DNA from: Bog-532 sp963775825
Lineage (GTDB): Bacteria > Actinomycetota > Actinomycetes > Streptosporangiales > Streptosporangiaceae
Direction of reading: 5' to 3'
NCBI GenBank assembly: GCA_963775825.1
Contig: CAVZKY010000079.1
Coordinates: 62,001 to 126,000, forward strand
DNA length: 64,000 nt
Shown here: positions 43,281-51,625 of the stretch, in pieces
Layout: every line of letters starts with the position of its first letter
How positions within the stretch are numbered: the first letter of the stretch is position 1
Position numbers and translations under genes: made by a program
The notes under the pieces: generated by a model
Told to the model about the DNA's origin: nothing
Database searches by the model: none
The model's input: the letters and a program-made list of their open reading frames with translations, nothing else

Positions 43281-44653
43281 GATGCGTCACCCACCACGGA
43301 ATCTCCCTTTGCCGGTCCGCCGGCCGTATCTCTCTTTCCGTCTTCCGGCGCTTTACTCCGGCGCGCGGTTACCGGCGTCGCGTCACTGCCGTCGGCTGCG
43401 CCCCTGATGCTTGGCCGGAGACCCGTGCCGTCCGCCCGACCGACGTTATCGGCTGCCGAGCCGCCGGTCCCGTCGGGACCTGGATCGGCGTGGTCAGCCT
43501 CGTCGCCATGGCTCATCATCCCCAGCACCGCCTGTCGCATAGCCGGCAGGCCCGCTCCGCGTGGCACCTTGAGCGAAACGTAGGCGATCGCACCCGCCGG
43601 GATCGGCATCCAGAAGTTCACGAGGCGCCAGCCAAGTACGCCCAGCGTGGCCACGTTGCGGGTGACCCCGAAGCTCACGAGCAGCAGCGGAGTAACTGAG
43701 TCGACCACGCCCAGGCCAGCGGGCGTGACAGGGAGCGCGCCGGCGACGTTGGCGATGCCGTAGGCGGCGAACAACTCCACCGGGTTGGCGATCCGGCCGA
43801 ACGCGGCCACGAAGCACCACAGCGATGCAGCGTCCAGAAGCCAGTTCAGTGCGGCCCAGGTAACTGATTCCAGCATGACCCGGCGGTCCCGGCCGATCGC
43901 GGACAGGTTCGCGCTCGAATCCCGGATGATGCGCTCCAGCCGGTCGCCCAGCCCCGGGATCCGGCGCCCCAGCGCGCCCATGATCCGTGATGTGCGCTCG
44001 GTTCCCCGCGTCACTCCGAGGACCAGCAGTCCCGCGGCGAGCAGCACGATGGCGCCGAGGACGGCAACGGTCACGTAGATGGGGTGAAAGCCGGCCAGCG
44101 GGATGGAGATGACCAGCGATATCCACAGCAGGACGTTCAGTACCAGGGTGGACCCCAGGCCCTTGGCCGCCATCATCACGCCGGCGTCGACGCCGGGGAT
44201 GCCTTCGGCGGTGAACAGCCGGTACCCGATGCCCGCGCTGCCTAGGGTCCCGGCCGGGATAACGTGCGCGACCGCCGCCGCCGCCAGGTCGATCCGGAAC
44301 AGCCGAGACAGGCTGGGCCGGCCCTCCGGCTTGAGCAGGGCCCTGGTGAGCAGGCCGTAGCAGAACAGTGACAGCGCTTCGAGGATGACGCCAGCCGCCA
44401 TCCAGTAGACGTTCACCCGCCCGAGCAGATAGAGGTCCTTGCTGGCGCCGGTCAGCTCGGGTACGACCAGGTACTCGATGATCAGCAAGATGATGAAGAT
44501 GAGGGCTCCCCGGCGGAGCGGCTTGGCCACCAGGGGCAGCCAGCCACGCCACCCGCGGCGCCGTTCGCCCTGGCCACTCCCTGTGCTCCCGCGCCCCCGA
44601 CGACGCTGTTCCGGCGGCTGGGGCGGACTCAGCCCGTCCTCATCCTTAGACAC
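43277..44653 (-). CDS. Lysylphosphatidylglycerol synthase-like transmembrane protein (UPF0104/YbhN type)
   Basis: 458 residues. A basic N-terminus is followed by eight helices with the family's VAHVIPAGTLGSAGIGYRLF and EGIPGVDAGVMMAAKGLGST, and later IANVAGALPVTPAGLGVVDS. This is the flippase-like integral domain of MprF without the aminoacyl transferase domain. A 110-residue Asp/Gly/Ala-rich tail follows. In actinomycetes such proteins are thought to move lipids or glycolipids across the membrane. ATG 44653 is the first codon of the frame, and the gene is coupled to the AI-2E gene. Confidence 0.87.
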   Translation of the reverse strand: MSKDEDGLSPPQPPEQRRRGRGSTGSGQGERRRGWRGWLPLVAKPLRRGALIFIILLIIEYLVVPELTGASKDLYLLGRVNVYWMAAGVILEALSLFCYGLLTRALLKPEGRPSLSRLFRIDLAAAAVAHVIPAGTLGSAGIGYRLFTAEGIPGVDAGVMMAAKGLGSTLVLNVLLWISLVISIPLAGFHPIYVTVAVLGAIVLLAAGLLVLGVTRGTERTSRIMGALGRRIPGLGDRLERIIRDSSANLSAIGRDRRVMLESVTWAALNWLLDAASLWCFVAAFGRIANPVELFAAYGIANVAGALPVTPAGLGVVDSVTPLLLVSFGVTRNVATLGVLGWRLVNFWMPIPAGAIAYVSLKVPRGAGLPAMRQAVLGMMSHGDEADHADPGPDGTGGSAADNVGRADGTGLRPSIRGAADGSDATPVTARRSKAPEDGKRDTAGGPAKGDSVVGDAS

Positions 44654-44710
44654 ATGACACGTTTACCCCAGAAAAGGGACGGAACCCATTCGCCGGGCCT
44701 TACGCGGAAC

Positions 44711-45391
44711 TCAGGACCCTGTTCCGGCGACCTGGGTCGCGTAGGCCACCACGTTGCTGAGGTAGTGCCCGGTGTCCGGGTCGAAGGTCCCGCCGCAGGT
44801 GATCAGGCGAAGCTCCGGGTCCGGATCGGCCCCGTAGACCTGGATGGTCGGGAAGGCCTCCTTGGGGTACATCTGCACCTTGATGATGCTGAAAACGACC
44901 AGGGTGCCGTCGGCCCGGCCGACGTAGACGCGGTCACCCGGCTTCAGCGTCGACAGCCGGTAGAAGACCCCCGGCCCGGCGTAGGAGTCGACATGGCCGG
45001 CGATGACCGACGAACCGACGGCGCCTGGCCGCGGGCTGCCGGTATACCAGCCGGCCACGGCCGTCGTCGGCGGCACCTGCAGCGACCCGTTGGCTTGCAG
45101 GCCGAGCTTGATCAGCGACGTGCGGACACCGATGGCCGGTATCGTCAGCTCAACCGGAGGTGCGGGCGTCTGGGCTCCGGACAGGCCGCCCGGCGCCTGT
45201 GCCGTCTGATTCGGTACCGGCGCGAACGACGGCTTCGGTGCTGGCACGGACGATGGCTTCCCCACCACGTGCAGGGCCAATGTCCGGGGCTGGCCGGAGG
45301 AGTATGTCAGCCCGACCGCCCCGGCGCCCGCGGCCAGCAATCCGGCCGCGAGCGCCACCGTGCAAAGTAGCCGCTTCTGCGGCGTCCTCAC
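44711..45391 (-). CDS. Class F sortase
   Basis: 226 residues from GTG 45391, with GGGAG seven bases upstream and a GTGA overlap with the preceding gene; longer frames lack a site. One N-terminal helix (LLCTVALAAGLLAAGAGAVG) anchors the enzyme. The sortase barrel has the catalytic His in VIAGHVDSYAGPGVFYRLST and the catalytic Cys in ELRLITCGGTFDPDTGHYLS; the Arg normally found after the Cys is not evident, since the expected region reads GHYLSNVVAYA. Class F enzymes anchor surface proteins to peptidoglycan in actinobacteria. Coupled to a DUF4397 surface protein, its probable substrate or partner. Confidence 0.88.
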   Translation of the reverse strand: MRTPQKRLLCTVALAAGLLAAGAGAVGLTYSSGQPRTLALHVVGKPSSVPAPKPSFAPVPNQTAQAPGGLSGAQTPAPPVELTIPAIGVRTSLIKLGLQANGSLQVPPTTAVAGWYTGSPRPGAVGSSVIAGHVDSYAGPGVFYRLSTLKPGDRVYVGRADGTLVVFSIIKVQMYPKEAFPTIQVYGADPDPELRLITCGGTFDPDTGHYLSNVVAYATQVAGTGS

Positions 45392-46272
45392 CGATGAGCT
45401 CCCACATGTACCTTCCGGGACCGGCGCCGGCCAGCGAAACCCACCAGCGCGAGCAGTGCGCCGCCGACGATCATCAGCAGCCACGGCGTGGGGCCGGCGC
45501 CGCCCACCGGGGCCGCCATCCCGCCGAAGCCAGTGGCGCTGGCGCCGGCCGGCAGCACCTTGCTGCCCGCGGCGTCGGTCAGCGCGTCAACCTTCAGGCC
45601 GTTGGCTCCGTCCAGGACCACGATCGTGTGCACCGTATCCGCCGAGAGGGTGACCGGCAGGGCGGTGCTTCCCGAGGGGGCCTCCAGCTTGACCGTCCCA
45701 GTGCCCGGCGTCAGCGCGGTGTACGCCGTGGACGATCCGAAAGGCAGCTTGCTGGCCAGCACGTCCGATCCGTAGCTGACCGTGACCTGGTGCTCCTTGA
45801 GAGACGCCTGGATCACCCGGACGAGCGCCTTGCCCGCCGGAGCGGACAGCTCATCATTGAAGACCTGAAGCTTCAGCCCGGAAGCCGGCCCGACGCCGGC
45901 CACGGTGTACGACTTACCGGTGGTCACCCAGAAACTTGTCGACAGTACGGGGGCGGTCGAGGAAGGCGCGCCAGCCGCGCGCATCGCGACCGTGTACTGA
46001 CCCGCCGCGACAGCCATGTAGTCCGAGACGTTGCCGTAGGAGACATGCCTGAGCACGGTGGGGCTGCTGTCGTTGCCGAACGGGTACATGTAGACGTCAA
46101 CAGCGGGCGTGTTCGGTGAGAGGTGCGCGCACCGCACCCATCCCACCTGCGCCGTGGCAGGCGCGCTCGTGGATGCTGAAGCGGCCGGGGCCAGGGCGGC
46201 GAACAGCGCGAGCGATCCCCCGACCAGTGTCAACGCGGCAGCCAGTCTGAAAACTCGGCAAAACGGTCTCAC
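45388..46272 (-). CDS. DUF4397 secreted, membrane-anchored protein
   Basis: 294 residues. Signal peptide (LAAALTLVGGSLALFAALAP, cleavage near ASAST), one or two DUF4397 beta domains (VRCAHLSPNTPAVDVYMYPF, ALVRVIQASLKEHQVTVSYG), then a Gly/Ala-rich spacer and a C-terminal helix with a basic end (LLMIVGGALLALVGFAGRRR). This end has the shape of a sorting signal, but no LPxTG is visible just before the helix; the only LP (KVLPAGAS) lies about 28 residues before it. It overlaps the sortase gene by GTGA. Surface display is the likely role. Confidence 0.87.
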   Translation of the reverse strand: MRPFCRVFRLAAALTLVGGSLALFAALAPAASASTSAPATAQVGWVRCAHLSPNTPAVDVYMYPFGNDSSPTVLRHVSYGNVSDYMAVAAGQYTVAMRAAGAPSSTAPVLSTSFWVTTGKSYTVAGVGPASGLKLQVFNDELSAPAGKALVRVIQASLKEHQVTVSYGSDVLASKLPFGSSTAYTALTPGTGTVKLEAPSGSTALPVTLSADTVHTIVVLDGANGLKVDALTDAAGSKVLPAGASATGFGGMAAPVGGAGPTPWLLMIVGGALLALVGFAGRRRSRKVHVGAHR

Positions 46273-46358
46273 TGGTACTCACCTCTCATTTACTGAAATG
46301 CCCGCCCAGAGGAGAGACGCCTGTCGCGGTGAACTCGTTCACCGTGACGCGCTGTGGG

Positions 46359-47744
46359 TTATGAGGAGTTTCCGCCGGACAGCAGTCCCGGCAGACTCGG
46401 TGCGCCGAACTCGATACGCAGCTGAGCCTGGGCCCCAAGGTGGACGATGATCGCACGTGCGGGCAGGTACGGATTACGTTGCGTCTGTACCTGGTCGAGA
46501 ACGGCGGTCAGGTCAGCGACCTTGCCGCCGGGATTGTCGAGGGTGACCTGCCGGTACAAGACCGGTGCCCCAGGGCCGGCGTCGCCGAACGACGCCACGC
46601 TGACGCCGCGCTGGGCCACCAGCGAGGCCAGGGTGACCAGGAGGCGGGAATCAACCTGGCCCGCGGTCATCTGGCTCGCCGCCTGGGCGGTGGCGTGGAA
46701 GCGCCGATTGTGCAGAAGCTGCGCGCCCGCCGCCTTGCGTGCGGCCAGGTCGGCCGGCTCGGCGGCCCGGTAGGCCGCACCGCCCAGGCTGGCGATTGCC
46801 CGGACGTCGACGCGGGCCGCTCCCGAGCCGAAGCTCGCGATCAGCCCGGGCGCGTATTCCTCGGTGAGCTGGCTGCCAAATTCGCTGCGCACGGAGGGAG
46901 AGGCCACAATCACGTCCGCCCCAAAGGGGCTGGCTCCCGGCTGCAGCGGCAGCAACCGCCCGGCCGGGAGGCCGTTCGCCTGCAGCTCCGAGCAGACCGC
47001 CGGATCGCAAGCGACGATGTCGGCGCTGCTCACCTGCTGGGCGACCCAGGCGGCCGCCTGATCGCGGGTTGCCGCCGCCGCGGACAACGACGACCTGCCG
47101 CCGCCGCTCGCCGGTGCCGCCGGAGGTGCTGAGGCCGGTCCGTTGTTCAGCGCACCGGAAACCTGCAGTCCGACCAGCGCCAGCACCGCGGCGGCCAGGA
47201 TCAGCGCCACCACCCGCCATCGGCGCGTGCTGAGGCGCCGGGAGCCCGCCGCCGGCTCACCGGAGGAAGGACCGGCCGTCCGGCGGCCTTTACCGCTGCG
47301 GCGAAGCCGACGGCTGACCCAGAGGCTGATCGTGGTGGCCAGTACTTTGCCCCAGGACGGCTCGCGCGGATCGGTGGCCACCCGGGCTACCCTGCCGGAT
47401 GGCCGGACGCCCACGGATGCCCTAGCATCCGCGTCCCGGCCAGCCGGGCCGTCGGCCGGCTTCCGGTCGGCCGGCCTGGCCGCGTTGACGCCCCCTGGCC
47501 CGGCTTGCCCAGCGGGCGCCGGCGCGTCACCCGTCCCGGCCTGGCCCGGCGCGGCAGGCGAACCAGAGGCAGACTCGGTGGCCGCCGGGCCATCCGGCGG
47601 GGCAGCGGCGGTCGCCGTCATATCTCCCGCTGACGGCCCTGACTCAGCCGGCAAAGCGCTCGCGGGGCTCGTGGCCGCGGTGTCATTCACCACGTCCACG
47701 AGCGTGCTGCCTGGCGGCGTCAGGCCACGGCCGTCGTTGCGCAT
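46359..47744 (-). CDS. Single-pass membrane protein with outer alpha/beta domain, 461 aa
   Basis: The first 190 residues are disordered (Ala/Pro/Asp/Arg-rich), then a helix at about 187-210 (VALILAAAVLALVGLQVSGA), then an outer domain of about 230 residues. That domain has QAAAWVAQQVSSADIVACDP, FGADVIVASPSVRSEFGSQL and VSVASFGDAGPGAPVLYRQV, a pattern of alternating strands and helices without a family I can name. ATG 47744 is chosen; ATG 47762 is possible. It lies 86 bases upstream of the DUF4397 gene on the same strand and is probably part of the sortase locus. Confidence 0.68.
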   Translation of the reverse strand: MRNDGRGLTPPGSTLVDVVNDTAATSPASALPAESGPSAGDMTATAAAPPDGPAATESASGSPAAPGQAGTGDAPAPAGQAGPGGVNAARPADRKPADGPAGRDADARASVGVRPSGRVARVATDPREPSWGKVLATTISLWVSRRLRRSGKGRRTAGPSSGEPAAGSRRLSTRRWRVVALILAAAVLALVGLQVSGALNNGPASAPPAAPASGGGRSSLSAAAATRDQAAAWVAQQVSSADIVACDPAVCSELQANGLPAGRLLPLQPGASPFGADVIVASPSVRSEFGSQLTEEYAPGLIASFGSGAARVDVRAIASLGGAAYRAAEPADLAARKAAGAQLLHNRRFHATAQAASQMTAGQVDSRLLVTLASLVAQRGVSVASFGDAGPGAPVLYRQVTLDNPGGKVADLTAVLDQVQTQRNPYLPARAIIVHLGAQAQLRIEFGAPSLPGLLSGGNSS

Positions 47745-48067
47745 ACTTGCTACCCCCACCACCGCAAAGAGGCATTGCGGCTAGTTTGGGCTCAGCAAAA
47801 CACACACGATTGGATACATCAACCGATATGGCAATTTGCTTACGATCCACCCTTACAGCAGCCAATCGGCCCGAATCACCCGAAATCGGGCCTAAATGCC
47901 ACGCGCTGTCAGGTGCGGGCGAGCTGATCGATAAGGGCCGGCACGTCCGCGCTGGAACTGGCACCGGGACTCTCCCGGCCGCGGCACGGGCTCGTCGGTG
48001 CCGACCGTTTCAGCGGCGCCGGTGGTGCCGAGAGCCGAGCCCTGGCCCGCCGGAGGCGCCGGGCTGC

Positions 48068-48087
48068 CATTGACGCGAGTGTCAATG
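48068..48087. promoter_or_regulatory. TetR-type operator
   Basis: CATTGAC (48068-48074), spacer GCGAGT, GTCAATG (48081-48087): a perfect 7-bp dyad just before the TetR gene. The TTGAC-N6-GTCAA pattern is common at operators of TetR regulators of acyl-CoA catabolic operons. It probably controls 48096-52860 as one unit. Confidence 0.75.
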
Positions 48088-48095
48088 CTGGGAGA

Positions 48096-48743
48096 ATGGC
48101 TCCCATGCCCGCGACGCTGTGGTCGGTGCGGACCGGCCGGGACCGGCTTGAAAGCCAGACCCGGGCCGCGCTGATCGCCGCCGCGAAGGTGACCTTCGCC
48201 CAGCTCGGCTACGCGCGCACCACCGTCGCGGACATTACCGAGCGGGCGGACGTGTCCCGGGCGACGTTTTATGTCTACTTCGCGTCCAAAGATGAGGTCT
48301 TCCGTGTGCTGACCGAGCGGCTGCGGGACGCATTCCTGGAGGCGCAGGAGGCGCACGGGGCCGATCAGCACGATCCGGTGGCGGTGGCGGCCGCTACGGT
48401 GACCGGCTTCGTGACCGTATACGCGGCCAATCTGGCCTTCATCACCGTGCTCGAGCACCAGGCCCTGACCGACGAGCAGGTCCGCGCGCTGTGGCAGGGC
48501 ATCCGGGAACGGCTGCTGGTGAGAATGACGCAGTTCGTCCGCCAGCTTGTGCGCGACGGCGTCGCGCACCCGTTGGCGCCGCCCGATCTGGTGGCCACGG
48601 CGGCATCCGGGATGGCGATCCGGTTCGCACCGCTGATCGCCGCCAGCCCGGCGGACCGGACGCGGATCATGGGTCACCTGGTACGCCTGTACCTGCAGAC
48701 TCTCGGGATCGAGCCCGGACAGTCCGCGAAGGAGCCGTCATGA
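48096..48743 (+). CDS. TetR-family transcriptional regulator
   Basis: 215 residues. The helix-turn-helix at about residues 25-70 reads ALIAAAKVTFAQLGYARTTV then DITERADVSRATFYVYFASK, the standard TetR DNA-binding half. The C-terminal part is a ligand domain ending RTRIMGHLVRLYLQTLGIEP. ATG 48096 or ATG 48105 may be used; GGGAG lies ten bases before the second. The palindrome upstream suggests autoregulation. Its four downstream neighbours handle acyl-CoA-like chemistry, so a CoA thioester ligand is likely. Confidence 0.9.
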   Translation: MAPMPATLWSVRTGRDRLESQTRAALIAAAKVTFAQLGYARTTVADITERADVSRATFYVYFASKDEVFRVLTERLRDAFLEAQEAHGADQHDPVAVAAATVTGFVTVYAANLAFITVLEHQALTDEQVRALWQGIRERLLVRMTQFVRQLVRDGVAHPLAPPDLVATAASGMAIRFAPLIAASPADRTRIMGHLVRLYLQTLGIEPGQSAKEPS

Positions 48744-49510
48744 ACCTGAGCGGGTCGGGTGCCGTCGTCACCGGGGGCGGCAACGGAATCGGGCGCGCAC
48801 TCGCGCGCCGCCTGGCGGCGGGCGGGGCCCGCGTGGTCGTCAACGACCTTGACGCCGCCGCGGCGACGGCCGTCGCGGACGAGATCGGCGGCTCCGCCGT
48901 GCCAGCCGACGTATCGACCGAAGCGGGCGTGCTGGCCCTGGTCGCCGGGGCCGGTGAGTACCTGGGCCAGATCGACGTCTACTGCTCGAACGCGGGTATC
49001 GCCGCCGATACGGCCGCCGATGGCGGCGACGAGATCTGGCAGCGCTCCTGGGAGGTCAACGTGCTGGCGCACGTCCGTGCCGCGCGCCAGCTTCTGCCCG
49101 GCTGGCTGGACCGGCGGAACGGCCGCATGGTCATCACCGCGTCGGCCGCGGGACTGCTCACCATGCTGGGCACGGCACCGTATTCGGTGACCAAGCACGC
49201 GGCCGTCGGTTACGCCGAATGGCTCGCCGTGACCTACGGCCACCGCGGCCTCCAGGTGCATTGCGTATGCCCGCAGGGTGTGCGCACCAACATGCTGGCT
49301 GGATCAGGCCGGGCCGGGGATGTGGTGCTGCGGCAGGGGGCGATCGAGCCCGAAGCCGTGGCCGACGCAGTGTGGGAGGGCATGGCGGACGGCAGGTTCC
49401 TGATCCTGCCGCATCCGGAGGTGGCCGGCTACTACGCCCTGCGGGCCGGGGACACGGACAAATGGCTGCGTGGCATGAACCGGCTGCAGCAGCGCATCGA
49501 TGAGAGCTAG
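48740..49510 (+). CDS. Short-chain dehydrogenase/reductase
   Basis: 256 residues, classical SDR. Cofactor motif GGGNGIGRALARRLAAGG (T-G-x-x-x-G-x-G type), DVS in VPADVSTEAGVLALVAGAGE, N-A-G in VYCSNAGIAADTAADG, catalytic Ser in MVITASAAGLLTMLG and Y-x-x-x-K in PYSVTKHAAVGYAEWLA. ATG 48740 overlaps the TetR stop by ATGA. It oxidises or reduces an alcohol/ketone, perhaps a 3-hydroxyacyl-CoA or a steroid-like substrate, within the downstream pathway. Confidence 0.9.
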   Translation: MNLSGSGAVVTGGGNGIGRALARRLAAGGARVVVNDLDAAAATAVADEIGGSAVPADVSTEAGVLALVAGAGEYLGQIDVYCSNAGIAADTAADGGDEIWQRSWEVNVLAHVRAARQLLPGWLDRRNGRMVITASAAGLLTMLGTAPYSVTKHAAVGYAEWLAVTYGHRGLQVHCVCPQGVRTNMLAGSGRAGDVVLRQGAIEPEAVADAVWEGMADGRFLILPHPEVAGYYALRAGDTDKWLRGMNRLQQRIDES

Positions 49511-49525
49511 GAGCGGAGGCATCTG

Positions 49526-50509
49526 GTGAGGGCATGGCAGGTTCAGCAGTTCGGCCCTCTGCGGGACGCGATGACGCTGACGGATGTACCGGACCCGGAG
49601 CCTGGCCCCGGGCAGATCTTCGTCCGTGTTCTCGCCGCCCCGGCGAACTTCCCCGACGTCCTCATGTGTCAGGGCACCTATCAGGTCAAGCCGCCGCTGC
49701 CGTTCACCCCCGGTGTGGAACTGTGCGGTGAGGTCGTCGCTCTGGGCTCCGGCGTGACAGGTCTGCGCGGCGGTGAGCGCGTGGTTGGCGTCGCGGCCAT
49801 GCCGAACGGGTCGTTCGCCGAGGTGGCCCTGATGGATGCCGCCGGGGTGGCCTCGGCTCCGGAGAGCCTGGACGACGCCGAGGCGGCCGCCTTCTACATC
49901 AGCTACCAGACCGGCTGGTTCGGGCTGCACCGCCGGGCTCACCTGGCCCCGGGCGAGACGCTGCTGGTGCACGCCGCAGCCGGCGGCGTCGGCAGCGCCG
50001 CGGTGCAGCTAGGCAAGGCGGCCGGGGCCACGGTCATCGGCGTCGTAGGCGGCGAGCAGAAGGCTGAAGCCGCCCGCTCCCTCGGCGCTGACGTGGTTAT
50101 CGACCGGCACACGCAGGACTTCGTGACGGTGGTGAAGGAAGTTACCGGCGGCCATGGTGCTGACGTCATCTACGATCCGGTCGGCGGCGACGCTTACGAC
50201 CGCTCCGTCAAGTGCGTCGCGTTCGAAGGCCGCATCCTGGTGATCGGATTCGCCAGCGGCCGGGTGCCCGCTCCGGCGCTCAACCACGCGCTGGTCAAGA
50301 ACTACTCCATCGTGGGCCTGCACTGGGGCCTGTACGGCCGCAACGAGCCCAAAACGCTCCGGGACTGTCATGAACAGCTCCTCAAGCTGGCCGCTGACGG
50401 TGCCATCAAGCCCCTGGTGAGCGAGCGCCTGGGGCTGGCGGACGTCGTGGCCGGGCTGGAGCGGCTAGCCGCCGGCGAAACCATTGGCCGGGTGACCTTC
50501 CTGCCCTGA
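49526..50509 (+). CDS. NADPH:quinone oxidoreductase-type MDR enzyme
   Basis: 327 residues. GroES-like start (VQQFGPLRDAMTLTDVPDPE, NFPDVLMCQGTYQVKPPLPF, PGVELCGEVVALGSGV) and Rossmann part (LLVHAAAGGVGSAAVQLGKA). No zinc-binding Cys cluster, so it belongs to the zinc-free reductase group (enoyl reductase or quinone reductase). GTG 49526 has GGAGCGGAGG upstream. It lies 15 bases after the SDR gene and 15 before the phosphotransferase gene. Confidence 0.88.
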   Translation: MRAWQVQQFGPLRDAMTLTDVPDPEPGPGQIFVRVLAAPANFPDVLMCQGTYQVKPPLPFTPGVELCGEVVALGSGVTGLRGGERVVGVAAMPNGSFAEVALMDAAGVASAPESLDDAEAAAFYISYQTGWFGLHRRAHLAPGETLLVHAAAGGVGSAAVQLGKAAGATVIGVVGGEQKAEAARSLGADVVIDRHTQDFVTVVKEVTGGHGADVIYDPVGGDAYDRSVKCVAFEGRILVIGFASGRVPAPALNHALVKNYSIVGLHWGLYGRNEPKTLRDCHEQLLKLAADGAIKPLVSERLGLADVVAGLERLAAGETIGRVTFLP

Positions 50510-50524
50510 GGCGGGACGAGAGCG

Positions 50525-51625
50525 GTGACTGAAATGACCGGAACCGGAACCGGGCCGCCCGGTGGCCCGGCCGACCCGCTCCAGCCAGGCGCAAGCGAGG
50601 CAGGCCGGGACGTGCCCGGCCTCGACCTGGAGGCTTTCGGGTCCTACTTCACGGCCGCGTACCCGGGCAGCACCAGCGGCCCGCTTCGGGCCAGCGTGCT
50701 GGCCGGCGGCAAATCGAATATCACCTATGAGGTGACCGACGGCCGGGACCGCTGGGTAGTTCGCCGCCCCCCGCTCGGCCACGTGCTCGCCACAGCGCAC
50801 GACATGGCCCGTGAGTACCGGGTGATCAGCGCGCTGGCCGGCACGAGCGTCCCGGTGCCGCGGACGTTCCTGCTGTGCGAGGACACGGGCGTGATCGGGG
50901 CCCCGTTCTACGTCATGGAAAAGGTGGCCGGCACGGCCTACCGGTCCGCCGCCCAGTTGGAGACGATCGGCGCTGAACGGACCCGGGCCATCGCCATGCG
51001 GATGATCGGTACCCTGGCCGACCTGCACGCCGTCGACCCCGAGGCAGTCGGGCTGGCCGACTTCGGGCGGCCGCAGGGTTTCCTGGCCCGTCAGGTACGC
51101 CGCTGGAAGAAGCAGCTGGACTCCTCCCGGAGCCGGGACGTGCCCGGCGCCGAGGATCTGTACGCGGCGCTCGAGGCCCGGATCCCCGCCGAATCCGACG
51201 TCGCGATCGTGCATGGGGACTACCGGCTGGATAACCTGCTGGTCGCCGAGGACGACCGGGTTCTGGCCGTGCTGGACTGGGAGATGGCAACGCTAGGCGA
51301 CCCGCTCGCCGACATCGCATTGCTGCTCGCCTACCAGGCGCTGGCCCGGCTTGAGACCGGTTACGCCGTCGCCGACGCGGCGGTGGCGCCGGGGTTTCCC
51401 GATGCGAACACCATTACCGCCGCTTACGCGGAGCGCAGTGGCCGGGATCTGTCCGATCTTGGCTTCCACCTGGGGCTGGGGTACTTCAAGATCGCTGTGA
51501 TCTGCGAAGGAATCTATTACCGCTACACGCACGGCCAGACACTCGGCGAAGGATTCGGCGACATCGGCGCCGCCCCCGAGCCCCTCATCCAGGCCGGGCT
51601 CGCCATTATGAAGGAGAACTCGTGA
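50525..51625 (+). CDS. APH-family phosphotransferase of the ACAD10/LvaA type
   Basis: 366 residues. Kinase fold with the nucleotide-binding Gly-rich strand SVLAGGKSNITYEVTD, and the catalytic loop AIVHGDYRLDNLLVAEDDRV (H-G-D-x-x-x-x-N) followed by LAVLDWEMATLGDPLADIAL. In mammals an APH kinase is fused to acyl-CoA dehydrogenase (ACAD10/11), and in Pseudomonas LvaA phosphorylates 4-hydroxyacyl-CoA. This gene stands immediately before an acyl-CoA dehydrogenase gene, so a CoA-ester kinase role is likely. GTG 50525. Antibiotic resistance is not suggested by this context. Confidence 0.88.
   Translation: MTEMTGTGTGPPGGPADPLQPGASEAGRDVPGLDLEAFGSYFTAAYPGSTSGPLRASVLAGGKSNITYEVTDGRDRWVVRRPPLGHVLATAHDMAREYRVISALAGTSVPVPRTFLLCEDTGVIGAPFYVMEKVAGTAYRSAAQLETIGAERTRAIAMRMIGTLADLHAVDPEAVGLADFGRPQGFLARQVRRWKKQLDSSRSRDVPGAEDLYAALEARIPAESDVAIVHGDYRLDNLLVAEDDRVLAVLDWEMATLGDPLADIALLLAYQALARLETGYAVADAAVAPGFPDANTITAAYAERSGRDLSDLGFHLGLGYFKIAVICEGIYYRYTHGQTLGEGFGDIGAAPEPLIQAGLAIMKENS

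Noticed and set aside
50525..51625. Aminoglycoside phosphotransferase resistance gene
   Set aside because: The kinase fold fits, but the adjacent acyl-CoA dehydrogenase and TetR/SDR genes fit the ACAD10/LvaA type much better.
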